A stretch of DNA of 64,000 bases from Maribacter vaceletii (GCF_003634105.1 NZ_RBIQ01000012.1:92671-156670), one strand, 5' to 3'. Positions 1 through 10,606 are shown, counted from the stretch's first letter. Program-made: numbers and translations. Notes: generated from the letters alone by a model not told the origin.

Positions 1-122
1 GCAGCAAAGGCTAAATAGGCTATTACAGATTGTATTTTATATAAAAAATACACAAGAAGTATTAAACCTATACTAATGCCTAGTGCTCTTAAAATTCCGT
101 TGGCTATTGTTTTAGATGTCAT
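1..122 (-). CDS. AI-2E family transporter, N-terminal fragment (cut by window edge)
   Basis: The leftward reading frame opens at ATG 122-120 and stays open to the window edge, giving 40 codons. It starts MTSKTIANGILRALG, followed by a hydrophobic stretch and the tail YFLYKIQSVIAYLAFAA. This matches my memory of flavobacterial AI-2E/PerM-type permeases, which are eight-helix inner-membrane proteins of mostly unproven substrate. The start is 4 nt after the stop of the DUF4159 gene, so the two are very likely co-transcribed. Only the first helix is visible, so the family call rests on a short stretch. Confidence 0.6.
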   Translation of the reverse strand, partial: MTSKTIANGILRALGISIGLILLVYFLYKIQSVIAYLAFA

Positions 123-126
123 ATTA

Positions 127-777
127 CTAATGTTTAAATGCGTAATTAATAATGTTAGCTCCCATTTTTAATGCCTTTTCCCTTATTTCTTTTGGGTCAT
201 TGTGTACGGATGGGTCTTCCCAACCATCCCCTAAGTCTGATTCATAGGTAAATAGTAATACAAGTCTTGCTTCGTGGAAAAAACCAAATGCTTGTGGTCT
301 TTTACTGTTGTGTTCGTGTATTTTGGGTAACCCTTCTTTAAAAACAAATTTATCTTTAAATATTTCATGATTTTTTCCAATCTCTTCTAGCTCTTTATCT
401 GGGAAAATTTTCACTAATTCTTTTCGTAAATAAGGTTCCATACCATAATTGTCATCAATGTGTAAAAAACCACCAGATAATAAGTAATCATGTAAATTTT
501 GCGCATCACTTGGAGAGAAAAAAACATTTCCATGCCCTGTCATATGAATAAATGGATATTGAAATATAGAAGAGTTTCCTGCTTCTACTACTTGCGGTTT
601 GTCTTTAATTGTTGTGTTTAAGTTGATGTTGCAATAACTAATTAAATTTGGTAAGGCTGTGGGGTTACTATACCAATCTCCGCCGCCATTATATTTTAAA
701 ATAGCTATTTCTTGAGCAAAAGAAATAGTAGAAAAAATAAAAGTTAAAATTAATAGCGTTACAGTAAGTTGTTTCAT
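127..777 (-). CDS. DUF4159 domain-containing secreted protein
   Basis: 216 aa with a clear Sec signal peptide (about residues 1-21, ending ISFAQ), so the mature protein should be periplasmic or exported. The rest resembles DUF4159: a GGGDWYSNP start, the GHGNVFFS segment and LHIDDNYG, reminiscent of a glutamine-amidotransferase/flavodoxin-like fold. Its biochemical function is unknown. It sits between rsmE and an AI-2E permease, an arrangement I associate with flavobacterial tsaD-rsmE neighbourhoods. A TACATTTG element lies 23 nt upstream, so it may have its own promoter as well as read-through from rsmE. Confidence 0.85.
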   Translation of the reverse strand: MKQLTVTLLILTFIFSTISFAQEIAILKYNGGGDWYSNPTALPNLISYCNINLNTTIKDKPQVVEAGNSSIFQYPFIHMTGHGNVFFSPSDAQNLHDYLLSGGFLHIDDNYGMEPYLRKELVKIFPDKELEEIGKNHEIFKDKFVFKEGLPKIHEHNSKRPQAFGFFHEARLVLLFTYESDLGDGWEDPSVHNDPKEIREKALKMGANIINYAFKH

Positions 778-800
778 AAGTCTCTTACAATTAGATGTCT

Positions 801-808
801 CAAATGTA
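801..808 (-). promoter_or_regulatory. Candidate -7 promoter element (TACATTTG) for the DUF4159 gene
   Basis: On the minus strand this reads TACATTTG, an exact match to the Bacteroidota -7 consensus TAnnTTTG, 23 nt before the ATG at 777. I see no good -33 TTG at the usual spacing, so this is a single-box match. Confidence 0.35.
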
Positions 809-884
809 ATAATTAAGATGTTTAAAAAAATATTAGGGAGAAATTAATCTAAATCTCATTATTTTTACTTGGCAAAATAATATT

Positions 885-1592
885 TTAACCATGATTAAGG
901 ATAGATAGAGTAGTGCAAGCAACAATTGCTGCAGTCTCTGTTCTAAGTCTGTTTTCTCCTAGCGAAACTGGTGAAAATTTATTTTCAAAAGCAGTTTTAA
1001 TTTCGGTACTAGAAAAATCTCCTTCGGGTCCAATAAGTACCGTTGTGTTTTTATTCGGAACAGCCTTTTTTGATAAATCTATTTTTTCGGTTTCTTCACA
1101 ATGTGCAATAAATAATTGACCCTTGTGTTCTTTTTTTAAGAAATCTTTATAACTAATTATTGGATTAAATTTTGGTAGAAAAGTTTGTAAGGATTGTTTC
1201 ATAGCGGACTGTATCACTTTTTCCATCCTTTCTTGCTTTATAATTTTTCTTTCAGAGTTTTCGCATAGAATAGGGGTAATCTCATTTATTCCAATCTCTG
1301 TGGCTTTTTCTAGAAACCACTCAAAACGGTCATTGTTTTTGGTTGGTGCTACAGCTAAATGTATCCATGAGGTACTAGGTTCTTTTTCTATAGAGGTTAG
1401 TATTACAGCAGTACATTTTTTGGGGTTAGCTATAGTAATTTTTGAGGTTACTAAAAGACCTTTTCCATTAGTTATAGTAAGTATATTCCCCTCTTTTTTT
1501 CTAAGAACTCTTATAATATGTTTACTCTCTTCTTCGCTAAAGGTGAAGTTTTCTGTGCTGCGGTCAATATTTGGATTGTAAAATAATTGCAT
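885..1592 (-). CDS. rsmE: 16S rRNA (uracil(1498)-N(3))-methyltransferase
   Basis: 235 aa, the normal length for RsmE, which methylates U1498 of 16S rRNA using SAM. An N-terminal PUA-like part (about 1-70) precedes a SPOUT trefoil-knot domain. Visible family motifs are EKATEIGINEITP (95-107), IGPEGDFS (187-194) and LGENRLRTETA (211-221), the last two forming the SAM-binding knot. It lies in the leftward run behind tsaD and the TfoX-like gene, with only 19 nt to the latter, consistent with an operon. Confidence 0.95.
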   Translation of the reverse strand: MQLFYNPNIDRSTENFTFSEEESKHIIRVLRKKEGNILTITNGKGLLVTSKITIANPKKCTAVILTSIEKEPSTSWIHLAVAPTKNNDRFEWFLEKATEIGINEITPILCENSERKIIKQERMEKVIQSAMKQSLQTFLPKFNPIISYKDFLKKEHKGQLFIAHCEETEKIDLSKKAVPNKNTTVLIGPEGDFSSTEIKTAFENKFSPVSLGENRLRTETAAIVACTTLSILNHG

Positions 1593-1611
1593 TATTACAT
1601 TTTAAACTAAT

Positions 1612-1959
1612 TTATGAACTTTTAAGTTTGTATTGGGCATGTTCCAAACCTAATTCTATCCAATTTTGCAATTCTTCTTCTGTTGTAAAACCATCTTCAG
1701 AAACATAAACAAATTCTTTCATTGGTTTGTTCGTGAAATCCATTGGTTTAACGTATTCTAGTTTTAAGTAATGGTCTATTTTGTCTGAGAGGATCCTAAC
1801 CATTAAATTGCCTTTGATAATACCCACAGTCATTTTTCCATGAAATAAATAGGCAATACCGCCAAACATCCTTTTTTTTGAAAAGTTTTCTGTAATGTTT
1901 TTTGGAAAAATAGAAAATGCGGTATCTATTCTATTTTCTAATTCTTTTTGGAAAGACAT
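1612..1959 (-). CDS. TfoX/Sxy N-terminal domain family protein
   Basis: 115 aa when started at ATG 1959 (MSFQKELENR). An upstream in-frame extension would overlap tsaD and adds nothing family-like, so I prefer this start. The hallmark is KRMFGGIAYLFHGKM, the MFGG signature of the TfoX N-terminal fold, followed by the usual C-terminal helix. In gamma-proteobacteria TfoX/Sxy regulates competence, but short single-domain versions like this one are common in Bacteroidota and their role is unknown. It starts 10 nt after the tsaD stop and is probably co-transcribed with it. Confidence 0.85.
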   Translation of the reverse strand: MSFQKELENRIDTAFSIFPKNITENFSKKRMFGGIAYLFHGKMTVGIIKGNLMVRILSDKIDHYLKLEYVKPMDFTNKPMKEFVYVSEDGFTTEEELQNWIELGLEHAQYKLKSS

Positions 1960-1969
1960 TTTTTTTATT

Positions 1970-2992
1970 TTAAATACGATACCTAGCATTTGCTGTAATA
2001 TCTTGTTTAGAAAACAACTCTTCTTGGTATTTAAGATAGCCAACAATGCCAATCATCGCAGCATTGTCTGTGCAATACTCAAATTTAGGAATGTATGTTT
2101 GCCATTGATTTGTTTTTTCCTTGTCTTTAAGTGCTTTTCGTATACCAGAATTTGCAGAAACGCCACCACCAATAGCAATTTGCTTAATTCCGGTTTGCTT
2201 AATCGCGTTTTTAAGTTTTAATAGTAATATTTTCACGATTGTATATTGAATAGAAGCACAGATATCTTCTAAGTTATCAGTTATAAATTCGGAGTCTTTT
2301 TTGACTTCTTTTTGTATAAAATATAAAATATTAGTTTTTAATCCGCTAAAACTAAAATCTAATTCGCCTACTTTTGGAATAGGGAATTCATATTTTTTTG
2401 CATTTCCATCCGAAGCATATTTGTCAATTAAAGGGCCTCCAGGGTAGGGTAGACCTAGTATTTTTGCACTTTTATCAAAAGCTTCACCAACAGCATCATC
2501 AAGTGTTTGCCCTAATACTTCCATTTTAAAGTAATCTTTGACTAATACAATTTGAGTATGCCCACCACTAATAGTTAATCCAATAAAAGGGAATGTTGGT
2601 TTTGTGTTGTCTTTGTCAGCAATAAAATGAGCAAGTAAATGGGCTTGCATATGGTTAACTTCAATTAAAGGAATGTTTAAACCTAATGCTAGCGACTTAG
2701 CAAAAGAAGTGCCAACCAATAAAGAGCCCATTAATCCTGGTCCGCGTGTAAAAGCTATGGCGGATAACTGTTTTTTATCGATATTTGCTTTAGCTAAAGC
2801 TTGGTGTACTACTGGAACAATATTTTGTTGGTGTGCGCGAGATGCAAGTTCTGGAACAACACCCCCGTATTCTTTATGAATTTTTTGGGTTGCCACGACA
2901 TTACTTAATACTTCATCGTTGCATAAAACAGCAGCAGAAGTATCGTCACAAGAAGATTCTATGGCAAGAATGTAAATAGTTTTAGTTTGCAC
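1970..2992 (-). CDS. tsaD: tRNA N6-adenosine threonylcarbamoyltransferase
   Basis: 340 aa, full family length. TsaD transfers threonylcarbamoyl from TC-AMP to A37 of ANN-decoding tRNAs, working with TsaB and TsaE. Visible features are the ASKHA phosphate loop IESSCDDTSAAV (11-22), the metal-binding HxxxH at NHMQAH (H114, H118), SGGHTQ (142-147) and a C-terminal IGGGVSANSGIR nucleotide-binding segment. It heads the leftward cluster and is divergent from tamB. A TACCTTTG box lies 26 nt upstream of its ATG. Confidence 0.97.
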   Translation of the reverse strand: MQTKTIYILAIESSCDDTSAAVLCNDEVLSNVVATQKIHKEYGGVVPELASRAHQQNIVPVVHQALAKANIDKKQLSAIAFTRGPGLMGSLLVGTSFAKSLALGLNIPLIEVNHMQAHLLAHFIADKDNTKPTFPFIGLTISGGHTQIVLVKDYFKMEVLGQTLDDAVGEAFDKSAKILGLPYPGGPLIDKYASDGNAKKYEFPIPKVGELDFSFSGLKTNILYFIQKEVKKDSEFITDNLEDICASIQYTIVKILLLKLKNAIKQTGIKQIAIGGGVSANSGIRKALKDKEKTNQWQTYIPKFEYCTDNAAMIGIVGYLKYQEELFSKQDITANARYRI

Positions 2993-3018
2993 AGGGTTTG
3001 GAATAAAAATTGAAAAGA

Positions 3019-3046
3019 CAAAGGTAAAACATAAAGAACTATCAAA
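3019..3046 (-). promoter_or_regulatory. Candidate promoter for tsaD
   Basis: Minus strand: TACCTTTG at 3019-3026 fits TAnnTTTG exactly, and TTTG at 3043-3046 fits the -33 box with a 16-nt spacer, slightly short of the usual range. The -7 box is 26 nt before the tsaD ATG. Confidence 0.5.
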
Positions 3047-3079
3047 AAACTAAGAAAAATACTGTTACGAATACTAATT

Positions 3080-6000
3080 GTGCTTTTAGTTACATGTGTT
3101 TTGGGTACCATTATCTTGGCTTTACCGTCTGTACAAACTCGCTTTGCAGAGTATGCAACAAAAACTATCAACAAAAAATATGGAACTAATATAAATATTG
3201 ATCGTTTAGGAATTTCTTTAATATCTTGGAAAGCCTCACTAAAAGGAGTGTATGTAGAAGATTATAAAAGAGATACTCTTTTTTATGTTGCAGATTTAAA
3301 TACTTCTATTTTAAGTGTGCAAAACCTTGTAAACGGGAAGTTTGAATTTGGTACTGTAAAAATTGATAGCCTTAATTTTAAATTAAAAACGTATAAAGAC
3401 CAAACAGATACTAATCTAGATGTATTTGTGAAAAAACTAGATACTAAAGAAAAAGATCCCAACACTCCGCCATTTTATTTATCTGCATCGGAAGTAGAAA
3501 TTTTAAATAGCGACTTTAAATTAATTAATGAAAATTTTGAGAAAGAGAAGCTTTTAGATTTTAAAAAAATAAATATTGCTTCGTCAGATTTTAGCATTGA
3601 AGGGCCTAATGTTGGTACGGCAATACATGATCTTTCTTTGCATAGTGGTAGAGGGATAGACGTGTATAAGCTCGAGACAGACTTTAAGTACACAAAACAA
3701 CAAATGCGTTTTGACTCTTTAAACTTAAAAACAGAAGCTTCTAATTTAGTAGGGGAATTAGTTTTTAATTATGAACGGGAAGATTTTGCAGACTTTTTAA
3801 ACAAAGTAAAAGTAGAGGCAGACTTTATAGATTCTAAGCTTTCTTTAGATGAAATAAATAAACTTTACAATGAATTTGGGGCTGGTAAAGTTGCTACGTT
3901 TTCTACTACAGTTAATGGTGTTTTAAACGATTTAAATACGGAAGAACTTTTTTTAGCTACTAATAATACAGGAATTAGGGGTAATTTTAATTTTAAGAAT
4001 CTTTTTTCAAGAAAAGACCCTTTTAAAATGGTCGCAAAGATTAAAAATATTACCTCTAGCTACTATGAAATGAGAGCTTTAATGCCTAATGTTTTAGGAA
4101 AAACATTGCCAACTTCATTCCAAAAATTGGGTCAGTTTACTATTAGAGGAAACACCACCGTAGAAAAATCTGCAATAGAGGCAAAAATAAATTTAAATAC
4201 TAACATAGGAAGCTCTTATGCAGATGTAGTGCTAACAGATATTAATAATATTGATAATGCAACTTACAAAGGTTTTGTTTCTTTAATAGATTTTGATTTA
4301 GGTGGTTTTATAGAAAATGAAACTGTTGGGAAGGCTAATTTGGATTTTAATATAGAGGGGAAAGGGTTTGTAAAAGAACATTTAAATACAGAAGTAATAG
4401 GGGATCTTTACTCCATAGAATTTAATAAGTATACGTATAAAGATATAAAGGTATCAGGGCTTTTAAAAGAGCAACTTTTTGATGGTTCTTTGGTTAGCAA
4501 TGATGAAAACTTAAAATTTAACTTTAAAGGGCTAGCAGATTTTGAAGAGGGGCGTAATAATTTCAACTTTATTGCATCTGTGGGGTATGCTAATCTAAAA
4601 AAACTAAATTTTATTAACGATAGCATTTCTATTTTTAAAGGAAATGTAAATATGGATATTACGGGAAATACTTTAGATAATTTAGTTGGTGATATAAAGT
4701 TTTCTAAAACAAATTTTCAAAATAAAAATGACACCTATTATTTTGAAGACTTTAAAATATCTTCCAGTTTTGAGAATGATACCATCCGTACTATTGCTAT
4801 AAATTCCCCAGATATAATTACGGGGTATTTAAAAGGTAATTTTAGAGTAAAAGAGTTAGGGAGGGTAGTGCAAAATTCATTGGGTAGTATTTATACCAAT
4901 TATAAGCCTTTTAAGGTTTCTAAGGGGCAAAAATTAACATTTAACTTTAAAATATATAACAAGATTGTCGATGTGTTTTTTCCAGAAGTAAAGTTTGATC
5001 CTAATACTTTTATTAGAGGAAGAATAAATGCAGATGATGGCGATTTAAAATTAAATTTCAAATCACCAAGTATAGTGGCCTTTGGTAATGAAGCAGATGG
5101 TATAGAATTAAAAATTGATAATAAAAACCCTTTATATAATACCTATGTTTCAGTTGGCGATTTGTCTACTCCATATTATGATGTTAAAGATTTTAATTTA
5201 ATAAACACCACATTAAAAGACACTTTATTCTTTAGAACAGAATTTAAAGGAGGGAGTGAGTACAACGATACGTATAATTTAAATTTCTACCATACTTTTA
5301 ATAAAGAAAATAAATCTGTAATAGGTTTAAAAACTTCAGACATTAGTTTTAAGGGAAATACTTGGGTTTTGAACAAAGCTGGTGATGCTAAAAATAAAGT
5401 AATTCTTAATAGAACATTAGATAGTATTACAATTCAAGAAATTGTAATGAATAACAGTAAAGAAGAACAAATACGTTTAAAAGGGCAATTAGCAGATTCA
5501 ACTTACAAAGACTTAGAATTGCAATTTAAAATAGTTTCCTTAGATAAAATAACACCAGCTATTGATAGTCTTAAATTAAACGGACAGGTAAATGGTATAT
5601 TAAATATCCTACAAAAGGATGATATTTACTTGCCATCTTCTAATTTAACTATTTCAGATTTTAGTATCAATAAAATCCCACTGGGAGACCTGTCTATAGG
5701 TATTGTTGGCAATAGAGATTTAACAGATTTTTCAGTCAATTCTCAACTTACAGAAAATGGTATAGAAAAATTAGGTGTGGTTGGTAATGTCCTAAATACA
5801 GGAAAAATGCCAGAGGCAAACCTTTTAGTTAATTTTGGTAATTTTAAATTACAACCCTTTAGTCCCTTAGGAGAAGGGGTTATAGGGAATATACGTGGAA
5901 ATTTAAATGGTAGTGCACGTATTACTGGTCCTGCAAATAATCCAGAAATTAATGGCTTACTGTCTTTAGATGATGCTGGTATAAGTATTTCTTATTTAAA

Positions 6001-7507
6001 TGTAGATTATTCCTTTGCACCAAATTCTAAAGTACGTTTGTATGAGCAAACCTTTAATTTTGAAAATATAAATTTAACCGATATAAAAGCCGAAACCCAA
6101 GCAACAATAGACGGTACTATATCACATAGATATTTTGATAATTGGGTTTTAGATTTAGATGTGGATACAAACAATAATCGTTTTTTAATTTTAGATACAG
6201 AATTTGATGAAGATCAGCTCTTTTATGGGACAGGGTATTTAAATGGAACAGGACGAATTTATGGGCCAACTACAGCATTAAATATTGATGTTTTGGGTTC
6301 TACAGCGGAAGGTACTTCGTTGAAAATTCCTTTAAGTGATGTTGCTAGCTTAGGAGATTATTCATTTATAAATTTTGTTAGTAAAAATAAAACAGGAGAC
6401 GCAACAGATGAAAGGGTGTTAAAGGATTATCAAGGATTAGAACTAAAATTTGATTTAGATATAACTCCAGATGCAGAAGTAGAAATTGTAACCGATCAAA
6501 AAACTAAAAGTTCTTTAAAAGGTACAGGAGCAGGTACTATATTAATGCAAATTAATACAAGAGGTAAGTTTGAAATGTTTGGAGACTTTGTTGTTGTTAC
6601 AGGACAATACCATTATAAGTTTGGGGGTATAATAGACAAAACATTTATTGTAAAACCAGGAGGAACAATTAATTGGGAGAGAGACCCTTTAGCTGCGCAA
6701 TTAAATATGGAAGCTGTTTATTCTTTAACGGCCAACCCTGCACCTTTATTAGATAATGCAGGTACAGCAACTAGAAGAATACCTACAGATGTAGTTATAA
6801 AATTATCTGAAGAATTAGAAAGCCCTAAAATAGATTTTGAAATAGAGTTCCCAAGTACAAATTCTATTATTCAATCTGAATTGGAGTATAGACTTCAAGA
6901 TCCAACCGTAGAAGAAAAAAATGCCTTGTTTTTATTAGCGCAAGGTTCTTTTGTTAATGATCAATCTGGAATTAACCAACAAGCAGTTACTGGGAATTTA
7001 TTACAATCGGCATCTGGATTATTAAATCAGGTTCTAAGTGGTGATAGTGATAAGTTTAATCTTGGTTTATCCTATGAGCAAGGTATTATAGACAAAAGCG
7101 CAGATATAGAAACAGATGATAGAATAGGCTTAACAGTATCCACGAAAATTAGTGACCGAGTGCTAATTAATGGTAAGTTTGGAGTTCCTGTAGGTGGTTC
7201 TAGTGAAACAGTAGTTGCGGGTGATGTAGAAATACAATTATTACTTAATGAAGAAGGAACTTTAAGTGCTAAGTTTTTTAATAGAGAGAATGAAATTCAA
7301 GAATTTTTAGCAGATCGCCAAGGCTATACGCAAGGAGTGGGTTTATCTTATGAGGTAGACTTTAACAATTTTAAAGAACTTATTAGAAAAATTCTAGGTA
7401 AAGATAATATTAAAGAAGAAAAAGAAGTGCCTCCAACTTCAATTATGGGTAATGATAGTCTAATAAGATTCTATAAAAAGACGCCCGAAAATCCAATATT
7501 GCGTTAA
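3080..7507 (+). CDS. tamB: Translocation/assembly module TamB-like protein
   Basis: About 1,475 aa. An N-terminal hydrophobic anchor is followed by a very long beta-rich repetitive body and a C-terminal TamB (DUF490) domain in which glycine-rich beta strands and NTRGKFEMFGDFVVVTGQYH are recognisable. TamB-type proteins span the periplasm and work with BamA/TamA-type barrels or in phospholipid transport to the outer membrane. The start is uncertain. The only standard initiator is GTG at 3080, which begins inside the hydrophobic segment, while the in-frame codons back to the stop at 3032 encode the basic stretch expected before a signal anchor (RTIKKLRKILLRILI) but contain no ATG, GTG or TTG. 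It is divergent from tsaD. Confidence 0.9.
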   Translation: MLLVTCVLGTIILALPSVQTRFAEYATKTINKKYGTNINIDRLGISLISWKASLKGVYVEDYKRDTLFYVADLNTSILSVQNLVNGKFEFGTVKIDSLNFKLKTYKDQTDTNLDVFVKKLDTKEKDPNTPPFYLSASEVEILNSDFKLINENFEKEKLLDFKKINIASSDFSIEGPNVGTAIHDLSLHSGRGIDVYKLETDFKYTKQQMRFDSLNLKTEASNLVGELVFNYEREDFADFLNKVKVEADFIDSKLSLDEINKLYNEFGAGKVATFSTTVNGVLNDLNTEELFLATNNTGIRGNFNFKNLFSRKDPFKMVAKIKNITSSYYEMRALMPNVLGKTLPTSFQKLGQFTIRGNTTVEKSAIEAKINLNTNIGSSYADVVLTDINNIDNATYKGFVSLIDFDLGGFIENETVGKANLDFNIEGKGFVKEHLNTEVIGDLYSIEFNKYTYKDIKVSGLLKEQLFDGSLVSNDENLKFNFKGLADFEEGRNNFNFIASVGYANLKKLNFINDSISIFKGNVNMDITGNTLDNLVGDIKFSKTNFQNKNDTYYFEDFKISSSFENDTIRTIAINSPDIITGYLKGNFRVKELGRVVQNSLGSIYTNYKPFKVSKGQKLTFNFKIYNKIVDVFFPEVKFDPNTFIRGRINADDGDLKLNFKSPSIVAFGNEADGIELKIDNKNPLYNTYVSVGDLSTPYYDVKDFNLINTTLKDTLFFRTEFKGGSEYNDTYNLNFYHTFNKENKSVIGLKTSDISFKGNTWVLNKAGDAKNKVILNRTLDSITIQEIVMNNSKEEQIRLKGQLADSTYKDLELQFKIVSLDKITPAIDSLKLNGQVNGILNILQKDDIYLPSSNLTISDFSINKIPLGDLSIGIVGNRDLTDFSVNSQLTENGIEKLGVVGNVLNTGKMPEANLLVNFGNFKLQPFSPLGEGVIGNIRGNLNGSARITGPANNPEINGLLSLDDAGISISYLNVDYSFAPNSKVRLYEQTFNFENINLTDIKAETQATIDGTISHRYFDNWVLDLDVDTNNNRFLILDTEFDEDQLFYGTGYLNGTGRIYGPTTALNIDVLGSTAEGTSLKIPLSDVASLGDYSFINFVSKNKTGDATDERVLKDYQGLELKFDLDITPDAEVEIVTDQKTKSSLKGTGAGTILMQINTRGKFEMFGDFVVVTGQYHYKFGGIIDKTFIVKPGGTINWERDPLAAQLNMEAVYSLTANPAPLLDNAGTATRRIPTDVVIKLSEELESPKIDFEIEFPSTNSIIQSELEYRLQDPTVEEKNALFLLAQGSFVNDQSGINQQAVTGNLLQSASGLLNQVLSGDSDKFNLGLSYEQGIIDKSADIETDDRIGLTVSTKISDRVLINGKFGVPVGGSSETVVAGDVEIQLLLNEEGTLSAKFFNRENEIQEFLADRQGYTQGVGLSYEVDFNNFKELIRKILGKDNIKEEKEVPPTSIMGNDSLIRFYKKTPENPILR

Positions 7508-7621
7508 TTTAACTTCCGTTTTTAGTTATATTTTTTAAGAATAGAAATTATTTTCAATACGAAAACGTTATAGCCCGTATCCTCTTGAAAATTAATGCTT
7601 ACAAGCCTTAATTTATTAAAT

Positions 7622-7629
7622 TAAGTTTG
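7622..7629 (+). promoter_or_regulatory. Candidate -7 element (TAAGTTTG) for pfkA-gapA
   Basis: TAAGTTTG matches TAnnTTTG exactly and lies 27 nt before the pfkA ATG at 7657. No convincing -33 TTG is seen at normal spacing. Confidence 0.4.
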
Positions 7630-7656
7630 TTAATTTCGTGTATATATAAGTTTAGA

Positions 7657-8643
7657 ATGAGCACGAAAATTCAAAAAATAGGCGTTCTTACATCTGGTGG
7701 AGATTCTCCAGGGATGAACGCAGCAATACGATCAGTTGTTCGTACTTGCGCTTACCATAAAATTAATTGCGTAGGAATATACAGAGGATATCAAGGTATG
7801 ATTGAAGGAGACTTTAAACCTATGGATGCTCGTAGTGTAAATAATATTATTAATAAGGGAGGTACAGTTCTTAAAAGTGCTAGATGCATGGATTTTAGAA
7901 CTAAAGAAGGAAGAAGTGCAGCACATAAACAATTAAAAGCAGAAGGAATTGATGCTTTTGTTGTTATAGGTGGTGATGGTAGTTTTACAGGAGCTATGGT
8001 TTTTAACCAAGAATATGATTTTCCAGTAATAGGAATTCCTGGTACTATTGATAATGATATTTTTGGAACCACATTTACGTTAGGTTTTGATACCGCTTTA
8101 AATACTGTGGTAGAGGTTATTGATAAAATTAGAGATACAGCAAGTTCTCATAACCGATTATTCTTTGTAGAAGTAATGGGAAGAGATGTTGGTCATATCG
8201 CATTAAATGCAGGGGTTGGTGCAGGTGCTGAAGAAATTTTAATTCCAGAAGAAGATTTAGGTTTAGAACGTTTAGTAGAATCTTTAAAACGAAGTAAAGA
8301 GTCTGGGAAATCTTCAAGTATTGTAATAGTTGCAGAAGGGGATAAAACAGGTAAAAATGTTTTTGAACTTAAGGAATATGTAGAAAAGCATTTACCAATA
8401 TATGATGTACGTGTTTCTGTATTAGGACACATGCAAAGAGGGGGCTCTCCTTCTTGCTATGATAGAGTATTGGCTAGTAGAATGGGGGTAAAGGCAGTAG
8501 AGGCTTTGTTAGAAGGGAAAACTAGTTTAATGGTTGGTATTCAAGACAATCAACTAATACTTACTCCATTAGAAATGGCAATTAAAGGCCATACTAAAAT
8601 TGATAAAGAGCTTATTAGAGTATCAGATATAATGACAACATAA
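7657..8643 (+). CDS. pfkA: ATP-dependent 6-phosphofructokinase
   Basis: 328 aa from ATG 7657; a longer in-frame start at 7627 would overlap the promoter box and lacks homology. It phosphorylates fructose-6-phosphate to fructose-1,6-bisphosphate in glycolysis. Motifs are GVLTSGGDSPGMNAA (9-23), GGDGS (105-109; a Gly here marks the ATP-using rather than PPi-using type), catalytic PGTIDND (128-134), MGRDVGH (174-180) and GHMQRGGSPS for sugar-phosphate binding. gapA follows after 23 nt, so two glycolytic genes probably form one transcript. Confidence 0.97.
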   Translation: MSTKIQKIGVLTSGGDSPGMNAAIRSVVRTCAYHKINCVGIYRGYQGMIEGDFKPMDARSVNNIINKGGTVLKSARCMDFRTKEGRSAAHKQLKAEGIDAFVVIGGDGSFTGAMVFNQEYDFPVIGIPGTIDNDIFGTTFTLGFDTALNTVVEVIDKIRDTASSHNRLFFVEVMGRDVGHIALNAGVGAGAEEILIPEEDLGLERLVESLKRSKESGKSSSIVIVAEGDKTGKNVFELKEYVEKHLPIYDVRVSVLGHMQRGGSPSCYDRVLASRMGVKAVEALLEGKTSLMVGIQDNQLILTPLEMAIKGHTKIDKELIRVSDIMTT

Positions 8644-8657
8644 ATTAATTAATATAA

Positions 8658-9668
<1,011 letters not shown>

Positions 9669-9695
9669 GCATATAAATTATTTGTACAATTTTTT

Positions 9696-9727
9696 CCTAA
9701 AAACAAGGTTTATATCTTGTTTTTAGG
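9696..9727 (+). terminator. Hairpin terminator after gapA
   Basis: A perfect 12-bp stem, CCTAAAAACAAG (9696-9707) and CTTGTTTTTAGG (9716-9727), with an 8-nt loop. It is AT-rich with U-runs in both orientations and lies 28 nt after the gapA stop, so it probably ends the pfkA-gapA transcript. Confidence 0.75.
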
Positions 9728-9748
9728 ATTGTTTTAAAAGTTCGTAAT

Positions 9749-10600
9749 ATGATATTAATTGTTGATAGTGGAGCTACAAAATCGGATTGGATAGCTTTAG
9801 ATGAAAAAGGAGAAAAACTTTTTTTTACCCAAACCTTAGGATTAAGTCCGGAAGTTTTAACAAGAGATGTTATAGAGGATAGGTTAGCAAATAACTTTGA
9901 ACTTTCAAAAAACAAAGAAGTTGTAACTCATCTATTCTTTTATGGAGCAGGGTGTGGTACAGATCGTATGCGTAAATTTTTAAAAGAAATTTTTGCAGAT
10001 TATTTTCCTAATGCAAAAGCTGATGTTAAAGAAGATACCTATGCAGCTATTTATGCTACAACAAAAATTGGAGATCAAGGAATAGTTTGTATTCTGGGTA
10101 CGGGTTCTAATTGTAGTTATTTTGATGGGCATCAATTGTTTCAAAAAGTTACATCGCTTGGGTATATTCCTATGGATGATGGTAGCGGAAACTTTTTCGG
10201 AAGAAAATTAATAAGAGATTATTATTTTCATAAAATGCCAGCAGATTTAGGAATTAAGTTTAGTAAAGAATACGATTTAGAGGCCGATGTTATTAAGGAT
10301 AATTTATACAAACAGCCTAACCCAAATACTTATTTAGCAAAATTTGCTCGTTTTTTAATTGAGAATAAAGAACATCCATATTGTAAAGGAGTTATAGATA
10401 AAGGCTTTCAGCAATTTATAAATAACTATATAATGCAATTTGAGTTAGCTACAAAAGTACCAATTAACTTTGTTGGTAGTGTTGCATACTTTTTAAGAGA
10501 AGAATTAAAAACTGTTTTAGAAAGAAACGATTTAATTGTAGGTGTTATACGTCAAAAACCTATTGATGGTTTGGTAGAGTTTCACAGACAAACTTTATAA
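9749..10600 (+). CDS. BadF/BadG/BcrA/BcrD-type ATPase family sugar kinase (N-acetylglucosamine kinase-like)
   Basis: 283 aa. The N-terminus MILIVDSGATKSDWIAL is an ASKHA phosphate-1 motif. ILGTGSNCSYFDG and DDGSGNFFGRKLIRDYY are the phosphate-2 and connect motifs seen in BadF-type N-acetylglucosamine kinase-like proteins. It probably phosphorylates an amino sugar in the cytoplasm, perhaps in cell-wall recycling; the substrate is inferred from the family. It follows a terminator, so it should have its own promoter, which I could not identify. It converges on ridA with a 6-nt gap. Confidence 0.85.
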   Translation: MILIVDSGATKSDWIALDEKGEKLFFTQTLGLSPEVLTRDVIEDRLANNFELSKNKEVVTHLFFYGAGCGTDRMRKFLKEIFADYFPNAKADVKEDTYAAIYATTKIGDQGIVCILGTGSNCSYFDGHQLFQKVTSLGYIPMDDGSGNFFGRKLIRDYYFHKMPADLGIKFSKEYDLEADVIKDNLYKQPNPNTYLAKFARFLIENKEHPYCKGVIDKGFQQFINNYIMQFELATKVPINFVGSVAYFLREELKTVLERNDLIVGVIRQKPIDGLVEFHRQTL

Positions 10601-10606
10601 AGTAGT

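Noticed and set aside
913..1581. Plus-strand frames opposite rsmE
   Set aside because: Complementary shadows of a full-length conserved gene with no motifs of their own.
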